Below, piece by piece: positions 20,664-31,212 of a stretch of DNA of 64,000 nucleotides. Both the position numbers and the translations under genes were made by a program. Origin of the DNA: Stenopsyche tienmushanensis. Its lineage: Eukaryota; Arthropoda; Insecta; Trichoptera; Stenopsychidae. Position 1 is the stretch's first letter, and the number at the start of each line of letters is the position of its first letter. The notes beneath the pieces are model-generated. The model was not told the DNA's origin, ran no database searches, and saw only the letters and a program-made list of their open reading frames with translations. The stretch covers positions 62,001 through 126,000 of the forward strand of contig WACJ01000524.1 of the NCBI GenBank assembly GCA_008973525.1, given 5' to 3'.

Positions 20664-21374
20664 TGTAACGTGGTAGCAACCCCTCAGCCGAAATCGGGGC
20701 CCAGTTATCTTCGTCGCGCCGGTTCTGCACTCCTTTCTTTCAAGCAGCAGCAACAACCCCTCTGTTAAGCGACGGTAATCTTAAGAACGCGAGTTCCTGT
20801 TGACCCACTACTGCCCCAATACACTCATAACGTCGGCGAGAAGGACTCCAGAAGATGGTGAATTCGAAAGACGAGATCTTTTCAGCATGTTTATTTGATC
20901 TCCACGGATTGGCTGCGGTTACGAGACATGAACGACTCTCATGGTGGATGATGTTTCCACATTAATTAGATGTGAAAACTTACGATGAACTCCGATTGAT
21001 CTCGGAGGAAAAACCAAGACTACCGGCTTGAATTAAGGCCAACTCCCCACTGGTCGTCGTTTGATTCGAAGAATGACGTGAGCCAAATCATATTTGTTGA
21101 TGTTATTAGAAAAATATGATTCGACTTGAATCAAAGACCGGCATCGGCAATATTTGAATCGATTTAATCATAATAAATCGAGCGGTTTAAAATCAAAGCT
21201 AAGTATTTTACAGATGTGACGAAATCGAGTTGGTGTAAATAAAATGGATTAAGATATGCGTATTGCTAACGAATTACGCTTTAACCTTGATCTGAACGTT
21301 CTAGAGTGTGCCATTGGTTGAAAATCATCACTCCCTTTTACCGTAATTTTCTCATAATTTTCCCCCACGTTACA
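20664..21374 (-). repeat. 5' LTR of the Gypsy element
   Basis: 711 bp, apparently identical to the 3' LTR. It would carry the promoter for the element RNA; I could not pick a convincing TATA box by eye. A short - strand frame inside each LTR (MLLLLERKECRTG...) is a shadow. Confidence 0.95.
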
Positions 21375-21378
21375 ATAT

Positions 21379-22019
21379 ATTTTAATATATGTTTGTGAAA
21401 AGCTTAAAAATTATACAAGAACTTTAATTGTGCTAAAACTATAGATTATATTTGAAAAACAAGGTACTTAGACGTTTTCAATTTTTAATCCATAATAAAA
21501 CATATTTCAGTACAATTTTCATCCAACATCATCAGTTAATATCATGATTTTATTAAGAAAAAATAAGCGATTTATGACTAAGGAATAAGGACATGATATC
21601 GACCTTTTTAGTTTTTATAAAACATTAAATTTTCACACTATCAATTCTTCGCCAAAACTTGCTAATGTCTTGCTCTGCTATTCAATATCTCTTAATTTCT
21701 TTATAGTTTAAAGACCTTACTTTTACATGACAACTTAAAATATTTACTGATTACGCTGATAAACAAATTTATTTTTGTCACCATAGAAAGAAAATAGGTG
21801 TAAAATTGGTATTTATAATTCGTCTCCACTGATCATCCATCGTTTTTCTTGGTTTTAATAAAAATGTAATTCTCTTTGTTGAGTATAATACATCGAAGTT
21901 TGAAATGTGTTTTTGTTTGTTTACACATGAAATAAAATGTAAATATTGAAGGCAATTACTATGAAATATAAAACAAATATAGGATCGATTTTGATTGTTC
22001 AATATATAAATTTCATTAA
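21379..22019. other. AT-rich DNA, nothing recognised
   Basis: Interrupted host sequence right of the Gypsy insertion. No gene or known repeat was found. Confidence 0.4.
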
Positions 22020-22812
22020 AAAAACATATATTTACCCACATTTTAAAAATTTCTTTCAAAACTGCTACCAAAAACCTCTTCCTGGAGGTTTTAGGAGTCA
22101 AAAAAAGCTACAAATCCATTTTATACATCCTGCTTAAAAAAATTTTTTCTCTGGTTAAACAAATTGTAAGGCACTAAATAAGTAAAAATCACTTGAGGCG
22201 ATATCCGGGGAGTAAGCAAGATGTGGCAAAAGCTCCCAATTAAATTCACTAATTTTTGCAGCGTTGTTTGATCCGTATGCGATCTAGCGTTATCATTATA
22301 AAACAACACTTTCTTCATATTCAGCAATCGTGGGTGTTTTTTAATCAGTTCTAAGTTTAAACGACACTGTAAACATCTGCATTAATAATTTGATTTGGTT
22401 CTAATAGTCTCATAATAAATCACACCATACATATCCCACCAAACACTTAAAAGTTTATTTTTACGATGTAAAGACACCTTTGCTGTTGGAATTAGCTGCT
22501 TATCTTTATCTGTCCACTGTCTTTTTCTTGTGACGTTATGATAAATAATCCATTTTTCGTCACCTGTTACCAAACGCTCAAAAAATGGCTCTCTTTCGAA
22601 GCACAATAAAAGGGAAGTGTAGATATTTTTTCGTTGCTGGCAATTAGATTCAAATAGCTCATGCGATGCCCACTTTCCAAGCTTCGATACATTCTCAATC
22701 TCCTTTAAATTACTAAAAACTCGACAGGTTCGAAATCTAATGTTAAATTGTGTTTTATTTACACTATTTAAAAAAATTCTAAAAATGAGCGCTAACTTTT
22801 TGGACGGGCCTG
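22020..22812 (-). pseudogene. Mariner transposase pseudogene, copy 1
   Basis: Read on the - strand from the right: terminal sequence CAGGCCCGTCCAAAAAGTTA, leader, then a deletion that joins TTCGAACC directly to the AGTTTTTAGTAATTTAAAGGAG segment (copy 2 has the missing N-terminal region here). Next comes LVTGDEKWIIYHNV with the first catalytic Asp, LLSVWWDMYGVIYYE, a stop, KVLFYNDNARSH with the second Asp, and after a frame change YSPDIASSDFYLF with the third Asp (a D-34-D mariner pattern). Several stops and frameshifts make it non-functional. The left end is vague and no left terminal repeat was seen. The family is the same as 30730-31212. Confidence 0.85.
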
Positions 22813-23040
22813 ATATAAATAATGAAATGAGTTTAGAAGAATCTGTTATTGATAACTGTCGAACATCCTTTATTGTCCGTAATTTTCCACTTCTTTCTGT
22901 TATTTAATTCAACTGCATAAGGTAGAAATTGTTTGTATTTCATTTCTATTCAAATATATTTAACATTGAGAAAAAATATAAATCTATGAAAAAATCTGAA
23001 TATTTTCCGAGGAAAAGGTAAATTGTTCGATTTTTATTTA
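22813..23040. other. AT-rich DNA, nothing recognised
   Basis: Short unassigned stretch between the mariner copy and the TTAA-bounded block. Confidence 0.4.
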
Positions 23041-23291
23041 TTAACCCCTTTGAAGCTTTGAGAATCTCTGCGCATTTTTCAATGAGTTACACTTTGGTGT
23101 ACATACGTAATTTCTTCTTGTTTTAAATTGTTCTTTGGTGCTTGGTCATGATAATATCACCTTCGTCGTCGGTTCCAGCCTACTCTCTTTGGGTCCCATT
23201 AAAAGGCGTCATTAGTGCAAAGAAGACATCATACGCTTCGCATTTGTGCACACCAATCACAGTGCTTTAAGACACATATGTAACGGGTTAA
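23041..23291. mobile_element. Possible piggyBac-like MITE (TTAA-bounded)
   Basis: The left edge reads TTAACCCCTTTGAAGC and the right edge GTAACGGGTTAA. The outer 4 bp match the TTAA target of piggyBac elements, and the inner bases form short imperfect inverted repeats (CCCCTT / AACGGG). There is no coding content. The terminal match is short, so chance is possible. Confidence 0.3.
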
Positions 23292-23359
23292 CTTGTACAT
23301 TACACGCGTATGTAACGTGTACAAAAAGGACGACAAAGTAACAAACACACGATTATTAT

Positions 23360-23700
23360 TAATGTATGTACGCTGTGACCGTGAAGTAGGAATCTGCGGC
23401 GAGTTCTTCTCCTGTGGTTCTCATACTTTTTTGCCGCCGCCACTTACGGCCGCGAGACACGTGAACGCGCAATAACGAAAAATAAATTAATTGTCTTTTA
23501 ATTATATCGTGTCACGGTCCCGACAATTCCGATTCTCACATACATTTGCCGTGGCGACACAGAACCGCTCTCCTCGCCAGATCTTATCGGGGACGAATTT
23601 AAAATTCACCCGTGGGTTTGTGGTCTGGGCTGGCGTCGCGAGCTGATGGCTCTATAAATATTCATGGAATAGACGTATTAAAGAAGAAGAAATATAAAAA
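23360..23700. other. GC-richer island, candidate regulatory block
   Basis: About 340 bp with CpG-containing runs (GCCGCCGCCACTTACGGCCG, GCTGGCGTCGCGAGC) in otherwise AT-rich DNA, followed by CTCTATAAATATTC, which resembles a TATA box. A promoter or enhancer is possible. No transcript or downstream exon is recognisable. Confidence 0.2.
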
Positions 23701-24928
23701 ATGTACACAGGAAATGTATTCTGATGACTTATACCGGCAGACTGTCACGGTCTCTTGTCGCTGAGATGTAACGCTCGGGGTGATCGCAGCAAAGGAGGAG
23801 ACTCTTCAGGCGCTTCCGTGACCGCCCGCTAAAGGTGAACATGGACGACCTGGACAAATTTATCAAATGTGTTCAACCAAAAAAATGATAATTAAGATCC
23901 GAGACTGAGTTTTCAAATACGCTCAGTCCATATCCGGTTTGGGGTTCAAGGGTGAAGCTAACAAAAATTCAAGAAATTACACATTCTAGCTGTCGCCGGA
24001 AGGCAGTAATCACCACGATCTCAAACAAATGTTTCTTGCAGCACTAATTTCTGACGATTCGAAATAAATTTGAATCTATTCAAGCATTTTAGAAAAGAAG
24101 AAAGCGCAATGCACATTATGATACAAAAAAATGTTATTGAATCGTTATTAACCCCCTAGATCCTCAAATTTTAGTATCCGCTGTCGGCGTATGTTTAGAA
24201 TAAGTTGAAAAGAAAGTCTTAAAACTTATCTACAGGTAAAAATGCTGTTGTTCTTCCTGGTTATATCCGAGATGTTTTAACTAGTTTCAAACTCGTGATA
24301 CAGTGTATCTCGGAAAACACTTCTAAAAAGTGCCGATACTTGTATTAATAAACCGCAAATTCTTCAAGAAATATGAGTAGCTATCACCACCAGTACTTTA
24401 AAGAGCGTTCATGTTATTATCTTCATTAGCAAAGAACGATATATCGATAAACAACACGAAGCATGGATCATTTTTTATTCGATCTAAAAATTATTACATA
24501 AATTCATACTTGTATTTTTAATGCCCTGTAAAATTTAAAGCTGTATTATTGTATTGTAATATTACACGTTAATTTTATATCACATCTGTTACCATCAGAT
24601 TCTGACATTTGTAAATCCATTTTAAATTATTGTTATGTTAATTATAAAAAAATATCAATCTAATAAGAAATAGAAAAGAACATGTATGTATTGGTATGGA
24701 AAGAAATTTTGACAGCTTCATCATATATGAAGAAAAAACTTCTAAAAATAAAATTAAAAATGGCAATAGAATCTTCAGAGCCATTCCCAAAATAAAAAAG
24801 TTTCATAAATATATATTTTTTTAGGAAGGAATTAGATTCCATTCAAATAATTGGAAAATTGTCAACTATGCTTAATTATTCATGTTCAGGATTTTAGAAG
24901 CACCTTTATCGTATATAAAAATCGAATA
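23701..24928. other. AT-rich DNA, nothing recognised
   Basis: No gene is recognised. A TTAACCCCCTAGATCC motif at 24150-24165 resembles a piggyBac end but has no partner. Confidence 0.4.
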
Positions 24929-25460
24929 CACTCATCCCTCGATTTACGCGGTAGATACGTTCCGAGAGAAAACGTGTAAATCGAGACTTAGAGTTCATAT
25001 AAAGAAGGGATATAGGTCCCAGAATTCCGTGTAAAACGAGTACATTGTATATGCACATAAATAGATTTAATAGCTTGACATAAATCATATAATTAAAAGC
25101 ATAATTATATAATGATAATTTTATTATTGCACCTCCTCACTGCTGTATTCTAATTCAACCATTTTTTTCTTTTTGGTTGGCTCGAAATTACTACTATCAT
25201 CGGATTCAAATCCAGCAGCAGGATCTTCTTCTCGTCTTATCAAATAGTCCGTAACTAATTTTTGTATTGTGTTTTTTTAAGTCTTTGTAAATTTCCCTGT
25301 ATTCAATAACAGGATCAGTGACCAAAACTTATTTTCTAAGTGATTGGTCAATTGTAAAATTTCTGAAATATCATGCCACAAAACATTTTTGATTTTTTTT
25401 AAAAATGTATTTTTTTTCTGACCGCGTAAAATGGGTATCGCGTAAATCGAGGGATGAGTG
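24929..25460 (-). mobile_element. Tigger/pogo-like deletion derivative with perfect terminal repeats
   Basis: 532 bp bounded by inverted ends starting CACTCATCCCTCGATTTACG (24929-24948 on +, and the exact complement ending at 25460). TA dinucleotides lie immediately outside (24927-24928 and 25461-25462). The perfect inverted match is 25 bp including the flanking TA and one more base. On the - strand the interior still encodes a transposase-like tail at 25122-25270 (VTDYLIRREEDPAAGFESDD ... KKKKMVELEYSSEEVQ, then stop). Ser/Asp/Lys-rich tails of this kind end some Tigger-type transposases. The catalytic core is deleted. The undegraded ends suggest it was mobilised in trans fairly recently. Confidence 0.75.
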
Positions 25461-25462
25461 TA

Positions 25463-28400
25463 TGCTAGAAATTCCAGTTTTCCATAGATTGTCGCTAAAC
25501 ATATCAAAACATCAGATTCACGCATTTTTCTTTTCAAGATATGAAAACTGAAGAGAAGTTTCTATCCCTAAACCATAATTAACAATGAAGAGGTTATTTT
25601 CTTTGTGAATATCACTGAGATATTTCACAGCAGTAATTTATATCAATAATTAGATTTTAAATAACCTCGACCCAAGCTTTACCTACCGCATGATATATTA
25701 ATTTCCCACTCACTGTCTTCTGGTTCAACATTCTTCTTTGAATAAATTTCCTCAAGTAGTGTTCATAATACTTATGCAAATTTCCATAATAAAGAATTCA
25801 AAATTTTACTTAGGATCGAAATAATCAATAACTATTAAGGTGCTGAAATATAATTAAATGATTATAAATAGGCGGAATCATTGGAAACTTCGTATGATGA
25901 CTTATTTCCATGATAAAAATCAAACAATTTTTTCTCAATTTTCTATCCAAATTACAAATTGTGAACAAATTATTTCGATACCTTTATATTTGATAGATAA
26001 AATTTTAAGAATGATGAATGTTGTTTGGAAATAATATATAGCCGCAGCATTTTGAACTTTTCAGTGACATTCAACAAGCTATATTGTATCATTCGTATGA
26101 AATATTTGATACAATCATTTTTGCTATCTAGTAATGACCACAAATATAAAATGTCAAGGCATTAATAATATGAAAATTATATAGAGGTAAAAATACCACA
26201 TATATAAACTATTTGTAGAAAAAGTATATAACAATACGACGATAACTCAATGATTCAACATTTAAATAACCGGAAATCGCCACAAATTGCCTCTATATAA
26301 CATTCGTCTTTTGATTAGGTAAATTTTCTACAAATTTCGGCTTATAGTAAGTAAATTATGATACGCTAAACTGGATATATTAATCAGTTGACAAATGTAC
26401 ATATTTTATCTATGAATCATACCTTGTTTGAGAAAAAATATTTTATGGGGAATTATCGTATAAATTTCTTTTACAATGCTTTTATGATGATTTTTTTGGT
26501 TCACTGACATAGTTTTGCTTTGAAATATTTTTTTACAATGCCTGAATATATCGTTTACCTATTTCTTCATATCACTGTGCCTGATGATGCCGAAAGGCAG
26601 TTTAGTCTGCATTGAACTTGAGGCAAGCAAAAAATACACACGTGTCTAGTGTAATTGAATAATGGCTTTTAGAAGAGTATCGTTCTGGCTTCGTTCTAAG
26701 AAGTCAAAATATGACCACGTATCTCGGATAAACTGAAAGTAACAATTTAGGGCCTATATATCGTAGACGAAACTAATTCTAGAAAACGAGCTTGCAACCA
26801 ATTTCTGGCATATCAATTAAATGTTCTTTACTGCTTCATATTTCTCCGCAACTCAGTATGCCATTATCAGACTTGACTAGCAGTTTTCCATTTGACTTAT
26901 ATTTTTCTTGTGATCTGACACACCTTAACAACAATTATCGCTTGATTTCCTATTGAAATTTATTATTTCACGTGTCGTCACTGGCAAGAGACCATTGTCT
27001 GGCAGACATAACTGTCCAGCGCACCTGATACAGAAAAAACTTCGTAATAGATGTGTAAAATGGTCGATATGTAATTTGCTTCTATATATCACACGCACAA
27101 AAGTGTGTTGTAATTAAGACCTAGGTCTAAACAAAATTTATAATGTCGTAATCACAGTTTTCTCTTTTTACGACAAAGTTGTTGGGAAACGCTCCGTTGG
27201 AAACAATAGAGTCGCATCTATTTTACATTTCGGCGTCTATTTTACATTTTACATTGAACATAGACCTCGATTTGTTTAATATTGATATTGCTCTTAATGA
27301 ACCATCGATATTCTTGGGATTATTGAAATATAACCATAATCGTTTGTTGTATAAAAATATATAATGGTTACACAACTGACCTCAACCACAATTAAAAAAA
27401 TTAAAGCACCTTTCTAGTGAGCTCAAATATTCCCATCAGAAAACGCAATAAACTTTTGAAATTTTGCCGATTTTTTATTTATTTTTAAAAATAGAAGATT
27501 AATTAAAATAAGATTCATCCTCGATTAGAAACGTAATCTCATAAATTACATACTATAGTTGCATTCCTTAACACGATAGATTATACTAGATAGAACAATT
27601 TAGCCATGAATTCCTTCAAACAAATATCACTTCTTGTTTCATCATCGATAATCACTACTGCACAATGACCTCTCCTTGAAGCATCCAAAAACTACAAACC
27701 CATTTTGTATACATCAATTTATCACTGTTTTAAAATTATTTTAGCATTTTTCGATAGCATAATATTTTTGAAAGCTTCCTTTAATTAAACAGTTAAAGTA
27801 TATTTTCAATACATCAGAATATTTTAGCTGTCCATTATTTATCAAAGATAATATTAAAATGAAATGTACAAAGAAAATATTGAGAAAATAAAATTCGTTT
27901 CCGATTCATTACCCTAATTACATGTAACGAATGCCATGTAGGTCAACATATACACATTAAATTGCTTATTTCAAATACAATTTTATTGAATTTGAAACAA
28001 CATGATAATAAACACTACAGCCATAAAAAATAAATGCTTTATAATAGCAAATAAAGGGCCATATCACTTTCATATAGTTCTCAAGGCATTTATGCGTTTT
28101 TAACAGTAGCTATTTAGTATTTTGAAATTGAGTTTTATTTATCTCACGTTTTTCTCTTTAATAAAGTACTTAGACGAATGCTCAAAATATCAAGAAGCAG
28201 ATTTTTAAATAATTAATAAGTGTATTAATTTAATCATAAACTTTACTTTAAAGCATGAAGTTAACCACTGTTTATTACAACCTCGAATAGTGCGAATTTA
28301 TTATAGTACGTTATTTTTCGTTTTTTTTTTTTTCTTTCAGAACTTCTGTTACGTTTATGTACAAATCATCAGAAATTAAATATACGATGCCATGTGGATT

Positions 28401-28542
28401 TGGCGGAAACATTTTAATATTTTGAAAACAATTAGAAACATCGACGAAGTGTGGAATAAAGTTAATTTTACGATATTCGAAATACCATCGAAGAAGTTAA
28501 TTTTCAAGCCATTTCCGACGTTGAAGATGTTAATGTAAATGA
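25463..28542. other. AT-rich DNA without a recognisable gene
   Basis: About 3 kb with no supported gene, RNA or transposon. A pyrimidine tract ending TTTCTTTCAG at 28340 looks like a splice acceptor, but the following frames close within a few dozen codons and no partner donor was found. Confidence 0.4.
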
Positions 28543-29071
28543 TTAAGCTATACTTAAAAAACATAGCGAATCCCTAAGCCATAACCAGAATTTTGTGAGC
28601 AATTTTTCATTAAACATGTTACGTGCCAAGGAATCATTCCGCAAATCCAAGAAGTCATCTTGTAATTCATCGGGATCTATGGTTAATTCAAGGGTAGCAG
28701 AAAATGGATTTCGTATCAATGTAGTTTCTTTTTCTTTCAGCTCAGGGTAGTAACTCTGAAGTTCATTTTCAAGGGATTCGAGATGCCCAGAAATCACGCC
28801 CTTAAAATTTTCATCAATTTCGCCTACAGATTCATCATTCATAGGAACTCTTCTTTGATATCATCTGAATTAATATATTTTACGAATCTTGAAAAGAAGA
28901 CAATGGTGAAACCTTGATTTCATTCAAAATCTACCCTTTGATGTCTAGGTTTTTTTTGTTTAGCAATTTCCAATGAGACTTCATATGATGCTTGCACTGA
29001 TGCTGTGAACCATTGCTGAAAACATCTGCTCAAAAGGGGGTCCGCGGACTATATAAGTTTAAGAAGCGCTG
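28543..29071 (-). pseudogene. hAT transposase remnant (ZBED5/SCAND3-like) with one terminal repeat
   Basis: On the - strand, 28543-28842 stays open and reads HLESLENELQSYYPELKEKE, NPFSATLELTIDPDELQDDF and LDLRNDSLARNMFNEKLLTK, followed by FWLWLRD. This matches the region of ZBED5/FAM200/SCAND3-type hAT transposases just before the C-terminal dimerisation domain. Upstream, 28948-29020 reads QWFTASVQASYEVSLEIAKQ, the N-terminal ASYEVS..IAK block of the same family. The 1 kb or more normally between them is deleted. The right end at 29071 reads outward as CAGCGCTTCTTAAACTTATA, a hAT-type terminus shared with the MITEs at 42133 and 49807. The dimerisation domain itself is missing. Confidence 0.75.
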
Positions 29072-30729
29072 CCCTGAGCGATGAATGACAGCAAAAATTG
29101 GAGTGTCATATCATATCTCAAGAAAATCACGTCTTAGAAGCTGTTTCATCGAATAAAAATCATTTAAAAAGCTCATTCTCCCCATAATCAGTACATGAAA
29201 TATTTTGAAAAGCATTACAAGCAAATAAGTTGAGGAAAAGTGTTTAAAATGGATTACTTTCTAATCACTGAAAATCATCAATCTACCGACCAAAAGGGCT
29301 TTAACAAAGGAATTAAATAATTAATTACAATCAATCAAAATTATGTGCTATTAAATTTAAGTTACAATTGAAACCTAATTGAATATTGCATTTTTAAATA
29401 GAATTACAACAGTTTTATCTGTTCATGAAACAATAATATCTTCATTCGAACCCTTATTATTTGTTGTTTTTTTTTTTTTGTGAATTATACGAATATGGAT
29501 TCATAATATATTCTTCCTCTAACAATTTGTATAACATTTTGACAGTATTTCGCATATAAAGATTCCCGAAAAAAAAACTTTCTCCCGTTAAAAAAAATAC
29601 TCTCCCGTTAATCGCAATTTTCTTTTAGAATAAAAATTCGAAAATTCACTATTTTTCATAATAATCCAAGAAATCTTCCAAGTTTTACTTAATCACGTTT
29701 TACATAAATCTACAGATTTTCTTTATAATAAAGTTAACTGTAATTTTATCACCATTTGCATTAAATTTTAGATATTTTGATTCAAGATATTGATCTCCAT
29801 AGTATCAATTAATTTAAGCCGCCATAATCCGGAACTGCGAGATTCCACTGTAATATTTTTTTCGCAAAATATGATTGTTTGCCAAAAAAGAATTGTACGT
29901 CCATGATGTAAGGCCATTCTTAACTCGCTTAATTATGACATTTCACGGAAATCAATGACCTCATCTAGCGTTGTCCCATTTTTACTCACCCGCCAAGAAT
30001 GCAACCTGCACGCTGGACGACGTACATCATCAAAGGAAAAAGCGCCGATTTTATCGAATCAAATACGATTGAAGCTCCATTATTATATAATTTGTTTATG
30101 AGGAGCATTACGTCAGCCCACCAAAATAAAAATTAATATCTTCACGCTTCATACAAATGTCGTTGCGGGCCGCATTTTTTTCATATCAATCAAAAGAATC
30201 GTCGCACGGCGCGCACTTGACGTGCAGGCAGTAATTTGTACGGGCGGTTCAAATCAAAATATTCGTCATCGGAGGTCAAACGTCGCACGACGTCTGAATG
30301 GACCTTGTGTTGTCATGATGAAGGTGTAAGGTTATACTCCGGCTGTGGGAAAATATTCTGATAAGGCGGAATATATTAACAAGCTTCTATAATGAACGCG
30401 GATCCAGTGCTTCTCAAGCGTACTCGACCCGATTGTCTCAAAGAGGTTGATCACCTGACCATACATCCGCCACATCTCAGATCACATATCCGCATTAAAA
30501 ATGAACGGAATTGATGAAAATTGATTGTGTCATGTAGTGGCAAAAAATTCTGGACCAACGATCGAAGCGACCCAGATATGGTCGCTGAACAAAGTTACAA
30601 CCCAGATGACCACGACGTAAAATTCAACCATTTATTGTATTACATTAATCAACGCTGTATTGATCTATCTTTGATTTTCGAGTCTTACATATTTGATTTC
30701 TTCATATCTATATTGACAATGGTGTAGGA
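29072..30729. other. AT-rich DNA with an internal GC-richer island
   Basis: No gene is recognised. 29930-30480 is noticeably richer in G and C (CGTCGCACGGCGCGCACTTG, CGTCGCACGACGTC), unrepeated in the window, and a candidate regulatory block. A hAT-like end motif (CAGTGCTTCTCAAGCG) occurs near 30405 without a partner. Confidence 0.3.
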
Positions 30730-31212
30730 CGTACAGATACCTTTGCTATCGGAATTGACTGCTTATCTTTATCCACAGTCTTTTTCTTGTAACGTTATGA
30801 TAAATAATCCATTTTTCGTCACCTGTTACCAAACGGTCAAAAAATTGCTCATTCGTTGCTGAGATTTGGATTCGGATAACTCATGCGGTACCCACTTTCC
30901 AAGCTTGGATAATTTCCCAATCTCCTTTAAATGATAAAAAACTGTTCCATGAGATGAATCCATCCTTTCTGCAATATGATCCACTGTTAATTGTGGTTCT
31001 GATTTAATATAACATAGCACGTTTGTATTGATTATCGATATTAATTTTCTATGGGTCATATGCGTCCGATGTTTACGAAAACTGGTGACAGACTGACTAA
31101 TACATTAGTCAAGCGACGACAATTTTTGATGGGTTCGAAATCTAATGTTTAATTGTGTTTTATTTACATTATATAAAATATTCTCAAAACTACGCACGAA
31201 CTTTTGGACTGA
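30730..31212 (-). pseudogene. Mariner transposase pseudogene, copy 2 (N-terminal half)
   Basis: The right end reads inward ATCAGTCCAAAAGTTCGTGC, the mariner terminus. On the - strand an ATG at 31057-31059 opens a frame containing MTHRKLISIINTN, QLTVDHIAERMDSSHGTVFY and HLKEIGKLSKLGKWVPHELS, the paired helix-turn-helix DNA-binding half of a mariner transposase. After a frame change it reads VTGDEKWIIYHNVTRKR with the first catalytic Asp, then breaks off near 30730 at the segment corresponding to TAKVS in copy 1. So copy 2 has the N-terminus that copy 1 lacks and lacks the C-terminal half that copy 1 keeps. Both are inactive. Confidence 0.85.

Larger units (their letters stand above)
14344..21374 (-). 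mobile_element. Complete Ty3/Gypsy LTR retrotransposon
   Basis: 7,031 bp bounded by two 711-bp direct LTRs (14344-15054 and 20664-21374) that look identical on line-by-line comparison. It is flanked by the 4-bp duplication ATAT (14340-14343 and 21375-21378). The element runs on the - strand: 5' LTR at the right, tRNA-Leu-type primer site, gag, in-frame TGA, pol (protease, reverse transcriptase, RNase H, integrase), about 1.4 kb of 3' noncoding DNA with a tandem repeat, polypurine tract, 3' LTR. No env-like frame is seen. Identical LTRs mean a very recent insertion. Its GC content is far above the surrounding DNA. Confidence 0.95.

Noticed and set aside
28331..28430. Exon after the TTTCTTTCAG acceptor-like tract
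   Set aside because: The best frame closes after 27 codons without a donor, polyadenylation signal or recognisable product.
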